Positions 42,474-50,119 of a stretch of 64,000 bases of DNA are shown piece after piece. The stretch is from positions 3,038,001 to 3,102,000 of the forward strand of contig NZ_CAAHFH010000001.1 in NCBI RefSeq assembly GCF_900890705.1. The letters are read 5' to 3'. The stretch's first letter is position 1. Each line of letters begins with the position of its first letter. Made by a program: the position numbers and the translations under genes. Source of the DNA: Pontiella sulfatireligans. GTDB taxonomy: Bacteria > Verrucomicrobiota > Kiritimatiellia > Kiritimatiellales > Pontiellaceae. Below the pieces are notes generated by a model, which worked only from the letters and a program-made list of their open reading frames with translations, had not been told where the DNA came from and searched no databases.

Positions 42474-43790
42474 ATGGATTTATTTTCCGGCCAACCTAAA
42501 GCATCGAAAGCCAAGGCTGGTGCAGGCACCGCGCCGCTGGCGGCGCGCATGCGCCCGCAAGTGCTGGACAACATCCTTGGCCAAGAGCACATTCTCAGCG
42601 AAGGCAAGCTGTTGCGCCGCGCCATCGAGGCCGACCGCTTCAGCAGCATCATCCTCTACGGTCCGCCGGGGTGCGGAAAAACCACGCTGGCCGAGGTGAT
42701 TGCCAAAACGACCGACCGCCGGTTCGAGCGCACCAGCGGCGTGCTGGCCAACGTCGCCATCCTGCGGAAGATTCTGGAAGGAGCCAGCCATTGGAAAAAG
42801 ATGAACGGGCAGGACACCATCCTGTTCATCGACGAGATCCACCGCTTCAACAAATCGCAGCAGGACGTGTTGCTCCCTTACGTAGAAAGCGGCGACATCA
42901 TCCTGATCGGCGCCACCACGCACAACCCTTTCTTTTTCATCAACACCCCGCTCAACTCCCGCTCGCAAATCTTCCAGCTCCAAGCCCTGAACGAAGACGC
43001 CATCATCAACGTGCTTAAACGCGCGCTGACCGCCTCGACTGGGCTGAACGGGTTGGTCACGGCCAGCGACGACGCCCTCGCCCACTTGGCGGCGGTGTGC
43101 GAAGGCGATGCCCGCAGATCGCTGAACGCGCTGGAAATCGCGGCGCTAACCACGTCGCCGCAAGACGACGGCACCGTCCATCTGACCCGCCACGAAATCG
43201 AAGAGTCGGTACAGAAAAAGGCGGTGGTCTATGACCACGACGAAGACGAGCACTACGACACCATTTCCGCCTTCATTAAAAGCGTGCGTGGCTCCGACCC
43301 GAACGCGGCGGTCTACTGGCTGGCCAAAATGCTTTACGCCGGTGAAGACCCGCGCTTCATCGCGCGCCGGCTGATCATCTTGGCCTCTGAAGACATCGGA
43401 AACGCCGACCCGCGCGGACTAACGCTGGCCGTATCGGCGATGCAGGCGGTGGATTTTATCGGCATGCCCGAGGCACGCATTACCCTCTCGCAGGTAACGA
43501 CCTATCTCGCCTGCGCACCCAAGAGCAATGCCGCCTACATGGCCGTCAACCAAGCCCTCAGCGATATTGAGAACGGCCGTACCCTCCCCGTTCCGAAACA
43601 TCTTCAGAGTGGCCCGAAGCCCGACAAAGGCGATGTGAAATACCAATATGCCCACAACGGCGACGAGCACTTTGTCGACCAGCAATATGTTCCGACCGAC
43701 AAGGTCTACTATGAACCGACCAGCCAAGGCTACGAAGACACCATCCGCAAACGCATTGAATATTGGAATTCGTTGAGAAAGAAAAAATAG
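42474..43790 (+). CDS. rarA: replication-associated recombination protein A (MgsA/RarA AAA+ ATPase)
   Basis: 438 residues from the ATG at 42474. Acts at stalled forks and shares a fold with clamp-loader ATPases. Walker A GPPGCGKTTLAE, Walker B LFIDEIHRFNKSQQD, sensor region IGATTHNPFFFINTPLNSRSQIF, and the C-terminal MgsA domain (PRFIARRLIILASEDIGNADP; YLACAPKSNAAYMAVNQAL). Downstream of the structured RNA. Confidence 0.95.
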   Translation: MDLFSGQPKASKAKAGAGTAPLAARMRPQVLDNILGQEHILSEGKLLRRAIEADRFSSIILYGPPGCGKTTLAEVIAKTTDRRFERTSGVLANVAILRKILEGASHWKKMNGQDTILFIDEIHRFNKSQQDVLLPYVESGDIILIGATTHNPFFFINTPLNSRSQIFQLQALNEDAIINVLKRALTASTGLNGLVTASDDALAHLAAVCEGDARRSLNALEIAALTTSPQDDGTVHLTRHEIEESVQKKAVVYDHDEDEHYDTISAFIKSVRGSDPNAAVYWLAKMLYAGEDPRFIARRLIILASEDIGNADPRGLTLAVSAMQAVDFIGMPEARITLSQVTTYLACAPKSNAAYMAVNQALSDIENGRTLPVPKHLQSGPKPDKGDVKYQYAHNGDEHFVDQQYVPTDKVYYEPTSQGYEDTIRKRIEYWNSLRKKK

Positions 43791-43982
43791 ACCTTTGGAT
43801 TGCGCCGGGTGGTCTTTCGCAAGCTCAGACTCGTTATGCGTGATGCCGCTTTCAAACCTGTCCACTGACTCCCCGCAGAACGGGATGCCGATCTGCGGGG
43901 ATTGATTCTCAGGTTGGTTTTTTTTCGGCTGGATATCAGCGCGTGGACTGTTTTTTTCGTTCGATGCGCAATTCGTCCACAC

Positions 43983-44015
43983 ATCCATCAATCCATCAAT
44001 CCATCAATCCATCCG
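43983..44015. repeat. 8-nt tandem repeat ATCCATCA x4
   Basis: Units at 43983, 43991, 43999 and 44007 (last unit ATCCATCC). Directly upstream of the TA promoter; adds spacing or a site between rarA and the intruding module. The rest of the 262-nt gap after rarA (43791-43982) shows no supported gene. Confidence 0.85.
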
Positions 44016-44019
44016 ATTC

Positions 44020-44053
44020 TTGACATGCATGCACGCATGCATACAATGCATGC
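44020..44053 (+). promoter_or_regulatory. strong promoter with TGCATGC operator, giving a leaderless TA mRNA
   Basis: TTGACA (44020-44025), 16-nt spacer, TACAAT (44042-44047). The spacer and downstream region are filled with TGCATGC/GCATGCA words, including ATGCATGCACGCATGCAT (44026-44043 region) and AATGCATGCATGAA around the start. The ATG lies 6 nt after the -10, so transcription should begin at or beside it. No ribosome site is present. The dyads suit autoregulation by the antitoxin. Confidence 0.7.
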
Positions 44054-44308
44054 ATGAATAAAAAAGAATCCATCCAGTATACGATTCGTTCGATTCCGTC
44101 TGAGGTTAACGAAGCGGTCCGTGAATATGCCGTTCGTGAGGGATGCTCCCTGAACCAAGCGGTCATTGAAACGCTGAAAAAAGGTTCCGGCACATCGGAT
44201 CAAAAGCACCACGATCTCGATTTCATGGCCGGAAGCTGGGTGTCCGACCCTTCCTGCGAAGCCGCCCTGGAGGAATTCAACCGGATCGACGAGGATCTCT
44301 GGAAATGA
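44054..44308 (+). CDS. antitoxin, probably ribbon-helix-helix type
   Basis: 84 residues. SIQYTIRSIPSEVNEAVREY followed by AVREGCSLNQAVIETLKKG is a typical FitA/Arc ribbon-helix-helix core: a beta strand then two helices. The C-terminal tail (DFMAGSWVSDPSCEAALEEF) would bind the toxin. The stop overlaps the PIN gene by 4 nt (ATGA). The start is apparently leaderless. Confidence 0.8.
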   Translation: MNKKESIQYTIRSIPSEVNEAVREYAVREGCSLNQAVIETLKKGSGTSDQKHHDLDFMAGSWVSDPSCEAALEEFNRIDEDLWK

Positions 44309-44688
44309 GGCTCCTGATTGATACGAACCGTTATCGGGATCTCTGCGACGCAAAACCCGATGCCATGGATATGATCCAGAATGCCGACGGAATCCATATT
44401 CCCTTCATTGTGCTGGCGGAGCTGAGAAGTGGCTTTCTTTGCGGAACGATGGCACGGAAAAACGAACAATATCTCACCCTCTTTCTCAACAGCCCCCGAG
44501 TTACGCCTCTCTTTGCGGATGAAAACACAACCCATCACTTCGCGAAACTCTTTGCCCAGCTGCGCCTTCAGGGAACACCCATTCCAACGAACGACATCTG
44601 GATCGCCGCGCTAGCCGTTCAGCACGATCTTATTTTGTACTCAAGGGATCAGCACTTCGTAAACCTCCCACAGGTTGCAATAATTTAA
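44305..44688 (+). CDS. PIN-domain toxin (VapC family)
   Basis: 127 residues. MRLLIDTNRYRDL gives the first Asp; Glu in IVLAELRSGF; TNDIWIAALAVQHDLILYSRDQHF gives the last acidic residues. Family RNase, often cutting initiator tRNA or rRNA loops. Coupled to the upstream antitoxin; the module separates rarA from the 5-FTHF cyclo-ligase gene. Confidence 0.9.
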   Translation: MRLLIDTNRYRDLCDAKPDAMDMIQNADGIHIPFIVLAELRSGFLCGTMARKNEQYLTLFLNSPRVTPLFADENTTHHFAKLFAQLRLQGTPIPTNDIWIAALAVQHDLILYSRDQHFVNLPQVAII

Positions 44689-44709
44689 ATCTGCACTCCA
44701 ACCATTCTT

Positions 44710-45282
44710 ATGCCCCAAACAAAACAACAGCTCCGCTCCACCATCGCCGCCAAGCGCAAGATGCTGGATGCCGATTGGATTGAAGATGCGAGTGCGAAAG
44801 CGATCGAAAACCTTCAATCCCTCCCGGCCTTCCAATCCGCCAAGACGGTCGCGCTCTATATGGCCATCGGCGGGGAGGTTCGCCTTGAACCGCTTTTCGC
44901 CGAGTGTTGGCGGCTTGGAAAAACCACCTGCATACCGGTCTTCAACTCATCAACAAGACTTTATGAAATGGCGGAAATCACGGAAAACACCCGCTTCGAG
45001 ACCGGAAACTACGGCATTCCCGAGCCTGTCGCCCCGAACCCCGTTGCCATTCAGGAAATCAACCTGATGGTCGTGCCGGGCGTGGCCTTCGATGCATCCG
45101 GAAACCGGCTGGGACGGGGCGGAGGCTACTACGACCGCCTGCTGGATGGCTTTTCCGGCGACATCGTGGCCGTGGCTTTCGATTTCCAGATTCTACCCCA
45201 AATCCCCTGCGACTCCTACGACAGGCCGGTTCAAATTATTGCAACTGAGACAAAAAATATCAAAGTTAGAAACGAACGTTAG
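44710..45282 (+). CDS. 5-formyltetrahydrofolate cyclo-ligase
   Basis: 190 residues. Converts 5-formyl-THF to 5,10-methenyl-THF with ATP. PQTKQQLRSTIAAKRKML start, VALYMAIGGEVRLEPLF, and the phosphate-binding MVVPGVAFDASGNRLGRGGG followed by YYDR are canonical. The E. coli homologue (ygfA) lies next to the 6S RNA gene, a parallel to this locus. The ribosome site is weak. The 129 nt downstream, before rny, show no supported gene. Confidence 0.94.
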   Translation: MPQTKQQLRSTIAAKRKMLDADWIEDASAKAIENLQSLPAFQSAKTVALYMAIGGEVRLEPLFAECWRLGKTTCIPVFNSSTRLYEMAEITENTRFETGNYGIPEPVAPNPVAIQEINLMVVPGVAFDASGNRLGRGGGYYDRLLDGFSGDIVAVAFDFQILPQIPCDSYDRPVQIIATETKNIKVRNER

Positions 45283-45411
45283 ACAAGAACCACTGTCCAG
45301 TATACACTGTACGTTCAAAAATTAAGGGGTCGCTCCACCCACTTATGGAATGCAGAACGGCATTTCGGGTTTTCTACGGGGAGTGGCTCAACCTGAAACT
45401 GGAGGTTTACC

Positions 45412-46971
45412 GTGGAAGAATTATTCGCAGGACAAGGCGTGTTGCTGAGTCTTGGTTTTTTGATCCTAGGCTTTTTTTTCCACGCCTACATCACTAAAAC
45501 CAACGCTATTGCAGCAAGCAAGCAGGCCAAGGCGATTCTCGCTGAAGCCCAAAAAGAAGCCGACGTAATGCGTCGCGAGGCCAAAGTGCAGGCCAAGGAC
45601 GCCGTGTTGCGTGCACGCGACAACTCGGGACGCGAATTCACCGCACAGCGCAAAGATATTCTCGATCTGGAAAAGCGCGTCGTTGAGCGGGAAAAAAACC
45701 TTACCGGCAAGCTGGACATGCTGAGCAGCAAGGAAATGCAGCTGGCCGGACGCCTGACCGAGGTTGCCGACCACAAAGAATCACTAATCGACAAGCAGAA
45801 GAAACTCGACAACCTCGTGGCCGAAGAAGTGCGTCGCGTTGAAGAGGTCGCCGACCTTTCCAAAGAAGACGCCCGGAAAACCATTATGAAGCGCATGGAG
45901 GACGAGCTCCAAGGCGAAGTCAACAGCCTGATCCGCCATACCCAGAAAGCCGCCAAGGAAACCGCCAAGAAAAAGGCGCGTGAAATCATAGCCACGTCCA
46001 TCCAGCGCTATGCCGCCGAAACCGTCTGCGACATCACCACCAGCTCGGTCTCCCTCGCCAGCGACGACATCAAAGGTCGCATCATCGGCAAGGAAGGGCG
46101 CAACATTAAGTCGTTTGAAGCCGAAACCGGGGTCAACGTCTTGATCGACGAAACGCCGGAGGTGGTCGTCCTCTCCTGCTACGACCCAATCCGCCGCGAA
46201 ATTGCACGCGTTTCCCTTGAACGGCTGATTGAAGACGGGCGCATCCATCCGGCGCGCATCGAGGAGACCGTTGCCAAAGTCAAGCAGGAGATCGACGACA
46301 CCATCCGCAGCGCCGGCGAAGACGCTCTGTTCGGACTGGGCATCACCGGAGTTGCACCGGAACTGATGCATACGCTCGGCAAACTTAAATTCCGCACCAG
46401 TTACAAGCAAAACGTACTCGACCACTCCATCGAAACTGCCCACATCATGGGCACCATGGCCGCTGAAATGGGGCTCGACCCGAAAATCGCCAAACGTATT
46501 GGAATCTTCCACGACATCGGCAAGGCCGTCGACCACGAGGTGGAGGGCGGACACGCGGTGATCGGCGCCAACCTAATGCGCAAATACGGAGAAGACCGCA
46601 TTGTCTACAACGCCGTCGGCGCACACCACGAAGACATGGAGCGCGAAAGCGTCTACGCCGTCATATGCGACGCATGCGACGCCCTGACCGCCGCGCGCCC
46701 CGGCGCCCGCGCGGAAGCCACCGACCTTTACCTCCACCGTCTGGACCAAATCGAAAAGATCTGCAACCAGTACGCCGGCGTCAAGAGCAGCTACGCCGTG
46801 CAGGCCGGTCGCGAGGTGCGCATCATGGTCGAACCGTTGAAGTTCAACGACCACGGCGCATCGCTGCTGGCCAAAAACATTGCCTCGGAGATCACCAAGG
46901 AAGTCAAAATCCCCGGCGTCGTGCGCGTAACGGTTATCCGTGAAACACGGTGCGTCGAATATGCAAAATAG
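45412..46971 (+). CDS. rny: ribonuclease Y
   Basis: 519 residues with a GTG start at 45412, chosen for the GGAGG seven bases upstream. Membrane-anchored endoribonuclease of mRNA turnover. Order: membrane segment (about 8-26), long coiled coil (about 35-190), KH domain (IIGKEGRNIKSFEAETGVNV, about 225), HD domain (VLDHSIETAHIMG; IFHDIGKAVDHEVEGGHAVIG), and the C-terminal region. All HD metal residues are visible. Confidence 0.96.
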   Translation: MEELFAGQGVLLSLGFLILGFFFHAYITKTNAIAASKQAKAILAEAQKEADVMRREAKVQAKDAVLRARDNSGREFTAQRKDILDLEKRVVEREKNLTGKLDMLSSKEMQLAGRLTEVADHKESLIDKQKKLDNLVAEEVRRVEEVADLSKEDARKTIMKRMEDELQGEVNSLIRHTQKAAKETAKKKAREIIATSIQRYAAETVCDITTSSVSLASDDIKGRIIGKEGRNIKSFEAETGVNVLIDETPEVVVLSCYDPIRREIARVSLERLIEDGRIHPARIEETVAKVKQEIDDTIRSAGEDALFGLGITGVAPELMHTLGKLKFRTSYKQNVLDHSIETAHIMGTMAAEMGLDPKIAKRIGIFHDIGKAVDHEVEGGHAVIGANLMRKYGEDRIVYNAVGAHHEDMERESVYAVICDACDALTAARPGARAEATDLYLHRLDQIEKICNQYAGVKSSYAVQAGREVRIMVEPLKFNDHGASLLAKNIASEITKEVKIPGVVRVTVIRETRCVEYAK

Positions 46972-47051
46972 GTCGCAAGTCAAATGGTTAAAAGTCGAAG
47001 GTCACTTGGTTCCGAAACGTTTCGACTTTGGACTTTAAGACCTTTGACCTA
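46970..47051. repeat. inverted word array AAGTCNA/AGGTCNA (locus F)
   Basis: AGGTCGC AAGTCAA ATGGTTA AAAGTCG AAGGTCA at 46970-47004; on the other strand AGGTCAA AGGTCTT AAAGTCC AAAGTCG (47050-47020). Spacing is about 7 nt with one slip. It fills the rny-upp gap and can fold into a hairpin around CCGAAACG. Confidence 0.65.
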
Positions 47052-47069
47052 TAGCGAACGGAGAGAGCC

Positions 47070-47687
47070 ATGATCGTCGAACTAAAGCATCCGCTCGTCA
47101 GCCACCACCTTGCCGCCCTGCGCGACAAGGCCACCCCGCCCCATATCTTTCGCGAGCAGGTCCGGCGCCTGTCCCTGCTGCTCGCCTATGAAGCCACGGC
47201 AAAGCTGCCGCTCCGCCCCGTGGACATTGAAACGCCGATGGAAAAGATGGAATGCATGCAGCTCGCCTGCCGACTCGGCCTCGTACCGATCCTGCGCGCC
47301 GGCCTCGGCATGTCGGGCGCCGTACACGACCTGATCCCTCAAGCCGAAGTCTGGCATCTGGGCTTCTACCGCGACGAAGCAACGCATCAGCCGGTTGAAT
47401 ACTACCAAAAGTTTTCCAGCTCGCCCCCACCGATCGCCTTCGTGCTCGACCCCATGCTCGCCACCGGCGGTTCGGCCTGCGAAGGCGTTGCCATGGTCAA
47501 GGAGTGGGGCGTGCAAACCATTTCCCTGCTCTGCATCATCGCCGCGCCGGAGGGCATGGCGAAGGTCCAGGCCACCCATCCGGACGTCGATATTTTTACC
47601 TGCGCAGTTGACGAACACCTTAATGAAAATGCATACATCGTTCCAGGCCTCGGCGACGCCGGCGACCGTATTTTCAATACGCTTTAA
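47070..47687 (+). CDS. upp: uracil phosphoribosyltransferase
   Basis: 205 residues. Salvages uracil with PRPP to UMP. PVDIETPMEKMECMQLACRL, VPILRAGLGMSGAVHDLIPQA, and the PRPP loop VLDPMLATGGSACEGV are canonical; the uracil-binding C-terminus reads YIVPGLGDAGDRIFNT. Confidence 0.96.
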   Translation: MIVELKHPLVSHHLAALRDKATPPHIFREQVRRLSLLLAYEATAKLPLRPVDIETPMEKMECMQLACRLGLVPILRAGLGMSGAVHDLIPQAEVWHLGFYRDEATHQPVEYYQKFSSSPPPIAFVLDPMLATGGSACEGVAMVKEWGVQTISLLCIIAAPEGMAKVQATHPDVDIFTCAVDEHLNENAYIVPGLGDAGDRIFNTL

Positions 47688-47717
47688 CGGATAACCCCAA
47701 ACAAAAGGAATAGACCC

Positions 47718-48158
47718 ATGAAGAAAGCAATTAAATATTCGACCATTATGGTCTTGTTTGCCGTTGCGGCTGTCGCCACGGTTCGCGCCCACTGTCAGGT
47801 CCCGTGCGGCATCTACGACGACCAAATGCGCATCCACATGATGGAAGAGCACGTGACCACCATCGAAAAAGCGATGAAGCAGATTGAATCCGGCCAAAAC
47901 CAGAACCAGACCGTGCGCTGGGTGATGAACAAGGAAAAGCACGCCGATGAGCTCACTGAAATCGTGACGTACTATTTCCTCGCGCAGCGCATCAAACCCG
48001 ACATGGAGCATTACGAAGAAAACCTAAAGACCCTGCACCAGATCATCGTCTATTCCATGAAGGCCAAGCAGACCACCGACCTAAAGAACGTGGAAAAGCT
48101 GACAGAACTCATTCATAGCTTGGAGCACACCTACTTCGGCGAAAAGCACCAGCACTAG
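47718..48158 (+). CDS. sodN: nickel superoxide dismutase with Sec signal peptide
   Basis: 146 residues. The Ni-hook HCxxPCGxYD is present as HCQVPCGIYDD at residues 25-35. The preceding 24 residues are a clear Sec signal (YSTIMVLFAVAAVATVRA). Cleavage after VRA would leave His25 as the free N-terminus, which NiSOD needs as a nickel ligand together with Cys26 and Cys30. The mature part (122 residues) has the four-helix NiSOD pattern (MRIHMMEEHVTTIEKAMKQI; NKEKHADELTEIVTYYFLAQ). Many NiSODs instead carry a propeptide cut by SodX; no sodX is adjacent. AAAGGAA precedes the ATG. Likely periplasmic. Confidence 0.92.
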   Translation: MKKAIKYSTIMVLFAVAAVATVRAHCQVPCGIYDDQMRIHMMEEHVTTIEKAMKQIESGQNQNQTVRWVMNKEKHADELTEIVTYYFLAQRIKPDMEHYEENLKTLHQIIVYSMKAKQTTDLKNVEKLTELIHSLEHTYFGEKHQH

Positions 48159-48165
48159 CAAAATA

Positions 48166-48229
48166 GAATGGTGCTCCGCGCCGTTTGCTACGGTCGCGCG
48201 TGATACACGGGCCCGAAGGACCGTGCTAC
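48166..48229. repeat. REP-like double hairpin between sodN and yraN
   Basis: On the minus strand it begins GTAGCACGGTCC (48229 down), with CACGG and CCGTG arms around TCCTTCGGGC, then a second stem CGCGACCGT/ACGGCGCG around AGCAA. GTAG includes the yraN stop codon. Fills the gap between two convergent genes. Confidence 0.5.
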
Positions 48230-48678
48230 CACCAAAGCTTGTAGGCAGAGCCGAGCTGGAAGGCGTTTTCGATGTGCCGGATTTCCGGCGGATCGCCAGC
48301 CGGTTCGCCTATAACTTCGATCACATCAAACCGGATATAATCCGGTTTGATGTTTTTCTTTTTAAGGTAGGTCACGGCAGCGCGGGAAAGGCGTTTGCGC
48401 TTTTCCTTGTTCACGGCAGAAAACGGTCGCCCGTAGTTTTCGTTCTTGCGGGTCTTCACCTCAACAAACACCAGCACGCCTTCGTGCTCGGCAACGATGT
48501 CGAGCTCGTCGTGTTTTCCAACGCGGACGCGCTGTCCGGCCATCTTCCAGCCTTTGGATTTCAACAGCCGAACGGCCTGCTGCTCGCCCCATTTTCCGGA
48601 GGCTAAATGCGCGGGCTCGCTCTTCCGTTTGAGAAGTCGCTCAATCCACCGTTTCATTGCCTGAGAGAAGTTTTTCAT
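48226..48678 (-). CDS. YraN-family (UPF0102) predicted endonuclease
   Basis: 150 residues. Restriction-endonuclease-like fold: GKWGEQQAVRLLKSKGW, the D-ExK core ELDIVAEHEGVLVFVEVKTR (Asp, Glu, Lys of the nuclease site), and FSAVNKEKRKRLSRAAVTYL. The last residues KLWW end at the REP element. The start overlaps the end of glgA by 38 nt; an internal Met at codon 8 is also possible. Biological substrate unknown. Confidence 0.9.
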   Translation of the reverse strand: MKNFSQAMKRWIERLLKRKSEPAHLASGKWGEQQAVRLLKSKGWKMAGQRVRVGKHDELDIVAEHEGVLVFVEVKTRKNENYGRPFSAVNKEKRKRLSRAAVTYLKKKNIKPDYIRFDVIEVIGEPAGDPPEIRHIENAFQLGSAYKLWW

Positions 48679-50095
48679 AGAGGGCGATGTAGTCGCGGGC
48701 CATGTGCACGACCGAAAAATCCTGTTTCATGGCTCGCCTCATCAGGGTCTTCCATCGCGCGGCATTTTGGAAGGCCTTCAGCGCGCGCGTCAAACATTGG
48801 AAAAATGCTTCGGACGTATAGCCGTAAAACTTGAATCCAGTGCCGCTCTTCTGGGCATAATCGACAACAGAATCTTCCAGTCCGCCCACGCCGTGCACCA
48901 GCGGAATGGTTCCGTAGCGCATGCTGTAGAGCTGGTTCTGGCCGCACGGCTCGAACTCGGACGGCATCAAAAAAATATCCGCCCCGGCTTCGATCTGGTG
49001 CGCCTTTTCGCTGGAAAACTCAATCCAGACGCAAACCTGGTCAGGCCAGCGCTCCGCCCATTGGCGACAGATGTCCTCATAGTAGTTATCGCCGGAGCCC
49101 AGCAGCACGAGTTGTGCGCCGGTGCCAACGATTTTTTCGATCGAAGCCACCAGCAGATCGATGCCTTTTTGCGAAACCAACCGGGTAATGACACCCAGCA
49201 ACGGAGCTTTCGGATCGGCCTTTAAGCCCGCGGCTTTTTGAAGCGCCGCTTTGCACACCGCTTTTCCACCTAGGTTGTTGACGGAATAGTTGGCCGGCAG
49301 ATAGGAATCGGTTTCCGGGTTCCAGCGATCTGTGTCGATGCCGTTGAGAATCCCGTGAAGCACGGACTGCCGGTGATACAGCACGCCGTTGAGCTTGCAG
49401 CCGAACTTGGCCGTCTTGATCTCCTTGGCATAGGTCGGACTGACGGCATTAACCGCAGTGGCGCCGACGATGCCGCCTTTCAAGCAGTTGATCTCTCCGT
49501 AGAACTCCAACGTGTTCATCGTGTAGCAGCTGTCCGGAAGCTGCGTCATGTAAAACTTTTCAGCGGGCGCCCAGCCCTGGTGAGCCAGGTTGTGGATGGT
49601 CATCAGCGTTTTTTCATTCCCATTGCGGTAATAATCGCCAAGGCCGTGGCGCAGCAGCATTGGCACCAGGCCGGCCTGCCAGTCGTTGCAATGCACCACA
49701 TCGGGTTTCATATTCCACTCGTCAATGAGTTTCACCACCGCCTTCTGGAAAAACAGGAAGCGTTCAAAATTGTCGGCATAGCCGTGATCGAGAGCACCGT
49801 AAATTCCCGGGCGGTCGAAGAACTCCGCGCTGTGGATGAAATAGGTGGTTACGCCCTTAAACTCCTGCATCCAGACCGTGCCGAAAAACCAAGCGTGCCC
49901 CAACGGGATGTGCAGTTCGACATCGCACTTTTTAAGGCCGTATTTTTCACGGTCGATGTCATGGTAGAGCGGCATCATGCGGATGGCCTCCACGCCCTGC
50001 TTGGCCAGCGCTTTGGGTAAAGCCGCGCAAACATCTCCTAGACCGCCCGACGATGCGAATGGTACGATCTCGCTGCTTACAAAAATGATTTTCAT
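48641..50095 (-). CDS. glgA: glycogen synthase
   Basis: 484 residues from the ATG at 50095. GT5 glucosyltransferase. N-terminal MKIIFVSSEIVPFASSGGLG replaces the KTGGL lysine with Ser. DVVHCNDWQAGLVPMLLRHG, GGKAVCKAALQKAAGL, LLGVITRLVSQKGIDLLVAS and the acidic FLMPSEFEPCGQNQLYSMRYGTIPLVHGVGGL block are intact. Divergent from rnr across 24 nt. No glgB, glgC or glgP here. Confidence 0.92.
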   Translation of the reverse strand: MKIIFVSSEIVPFASSGGLGDVCAALPKALAKQGVEAIRMMPLYHDIDREKYGLKKCDVELHIPLGHAWFFGTVWMQEFKGVTTYFIHSAEFFDRPGIYGALDHGYADNFERFLFFQKAVVKLIDEWNMKPDVVHCNDWQAGLVPMLLRHGLGDYYRNGNEKTLMTIHNLAHQGWAPAEKFYMTQLPDSCYTMNTLEFYGEINCLKGGIVGATAVNAVSPTYAKEIKTAKFGCKLNGVLYHRQSVLHGILNGIDTDRWNPETDSYLPANYSVNNLGGKAVCKAALQKAAGLKADPKAPLLGVITRLVSQKGIDLLVASIEKIVGTGAQLVLLGSGDNYYEDICRQWAERWPDQVCVWIEFSSEKAHQIEAGADIFLMPSEFEPCGQNQLYSMRYGTIPLVHGVGGLEDSVVDYAQKSGTGFKFYGYTSEAFFQCLTRALKAFQNAARWKTLMRRAMKQDFSVVHMARDYIALYEKLLSGNETVD

Positions 50096-50119
50096 GTTAG
50101 TAATGTAAAGGAAACACGA

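Noticed and set aside
43801..43990. Open frames on the minus strand after rarA
   Set aside because: They lack ribosome sites and family patterns and overlap the rarA end; no gene is supported there.
43983..44015. Replication origin iterons
   Set aside because: Only four 8-nt units, no DnaA-box set, no dnaA, repA or parAB nearby.
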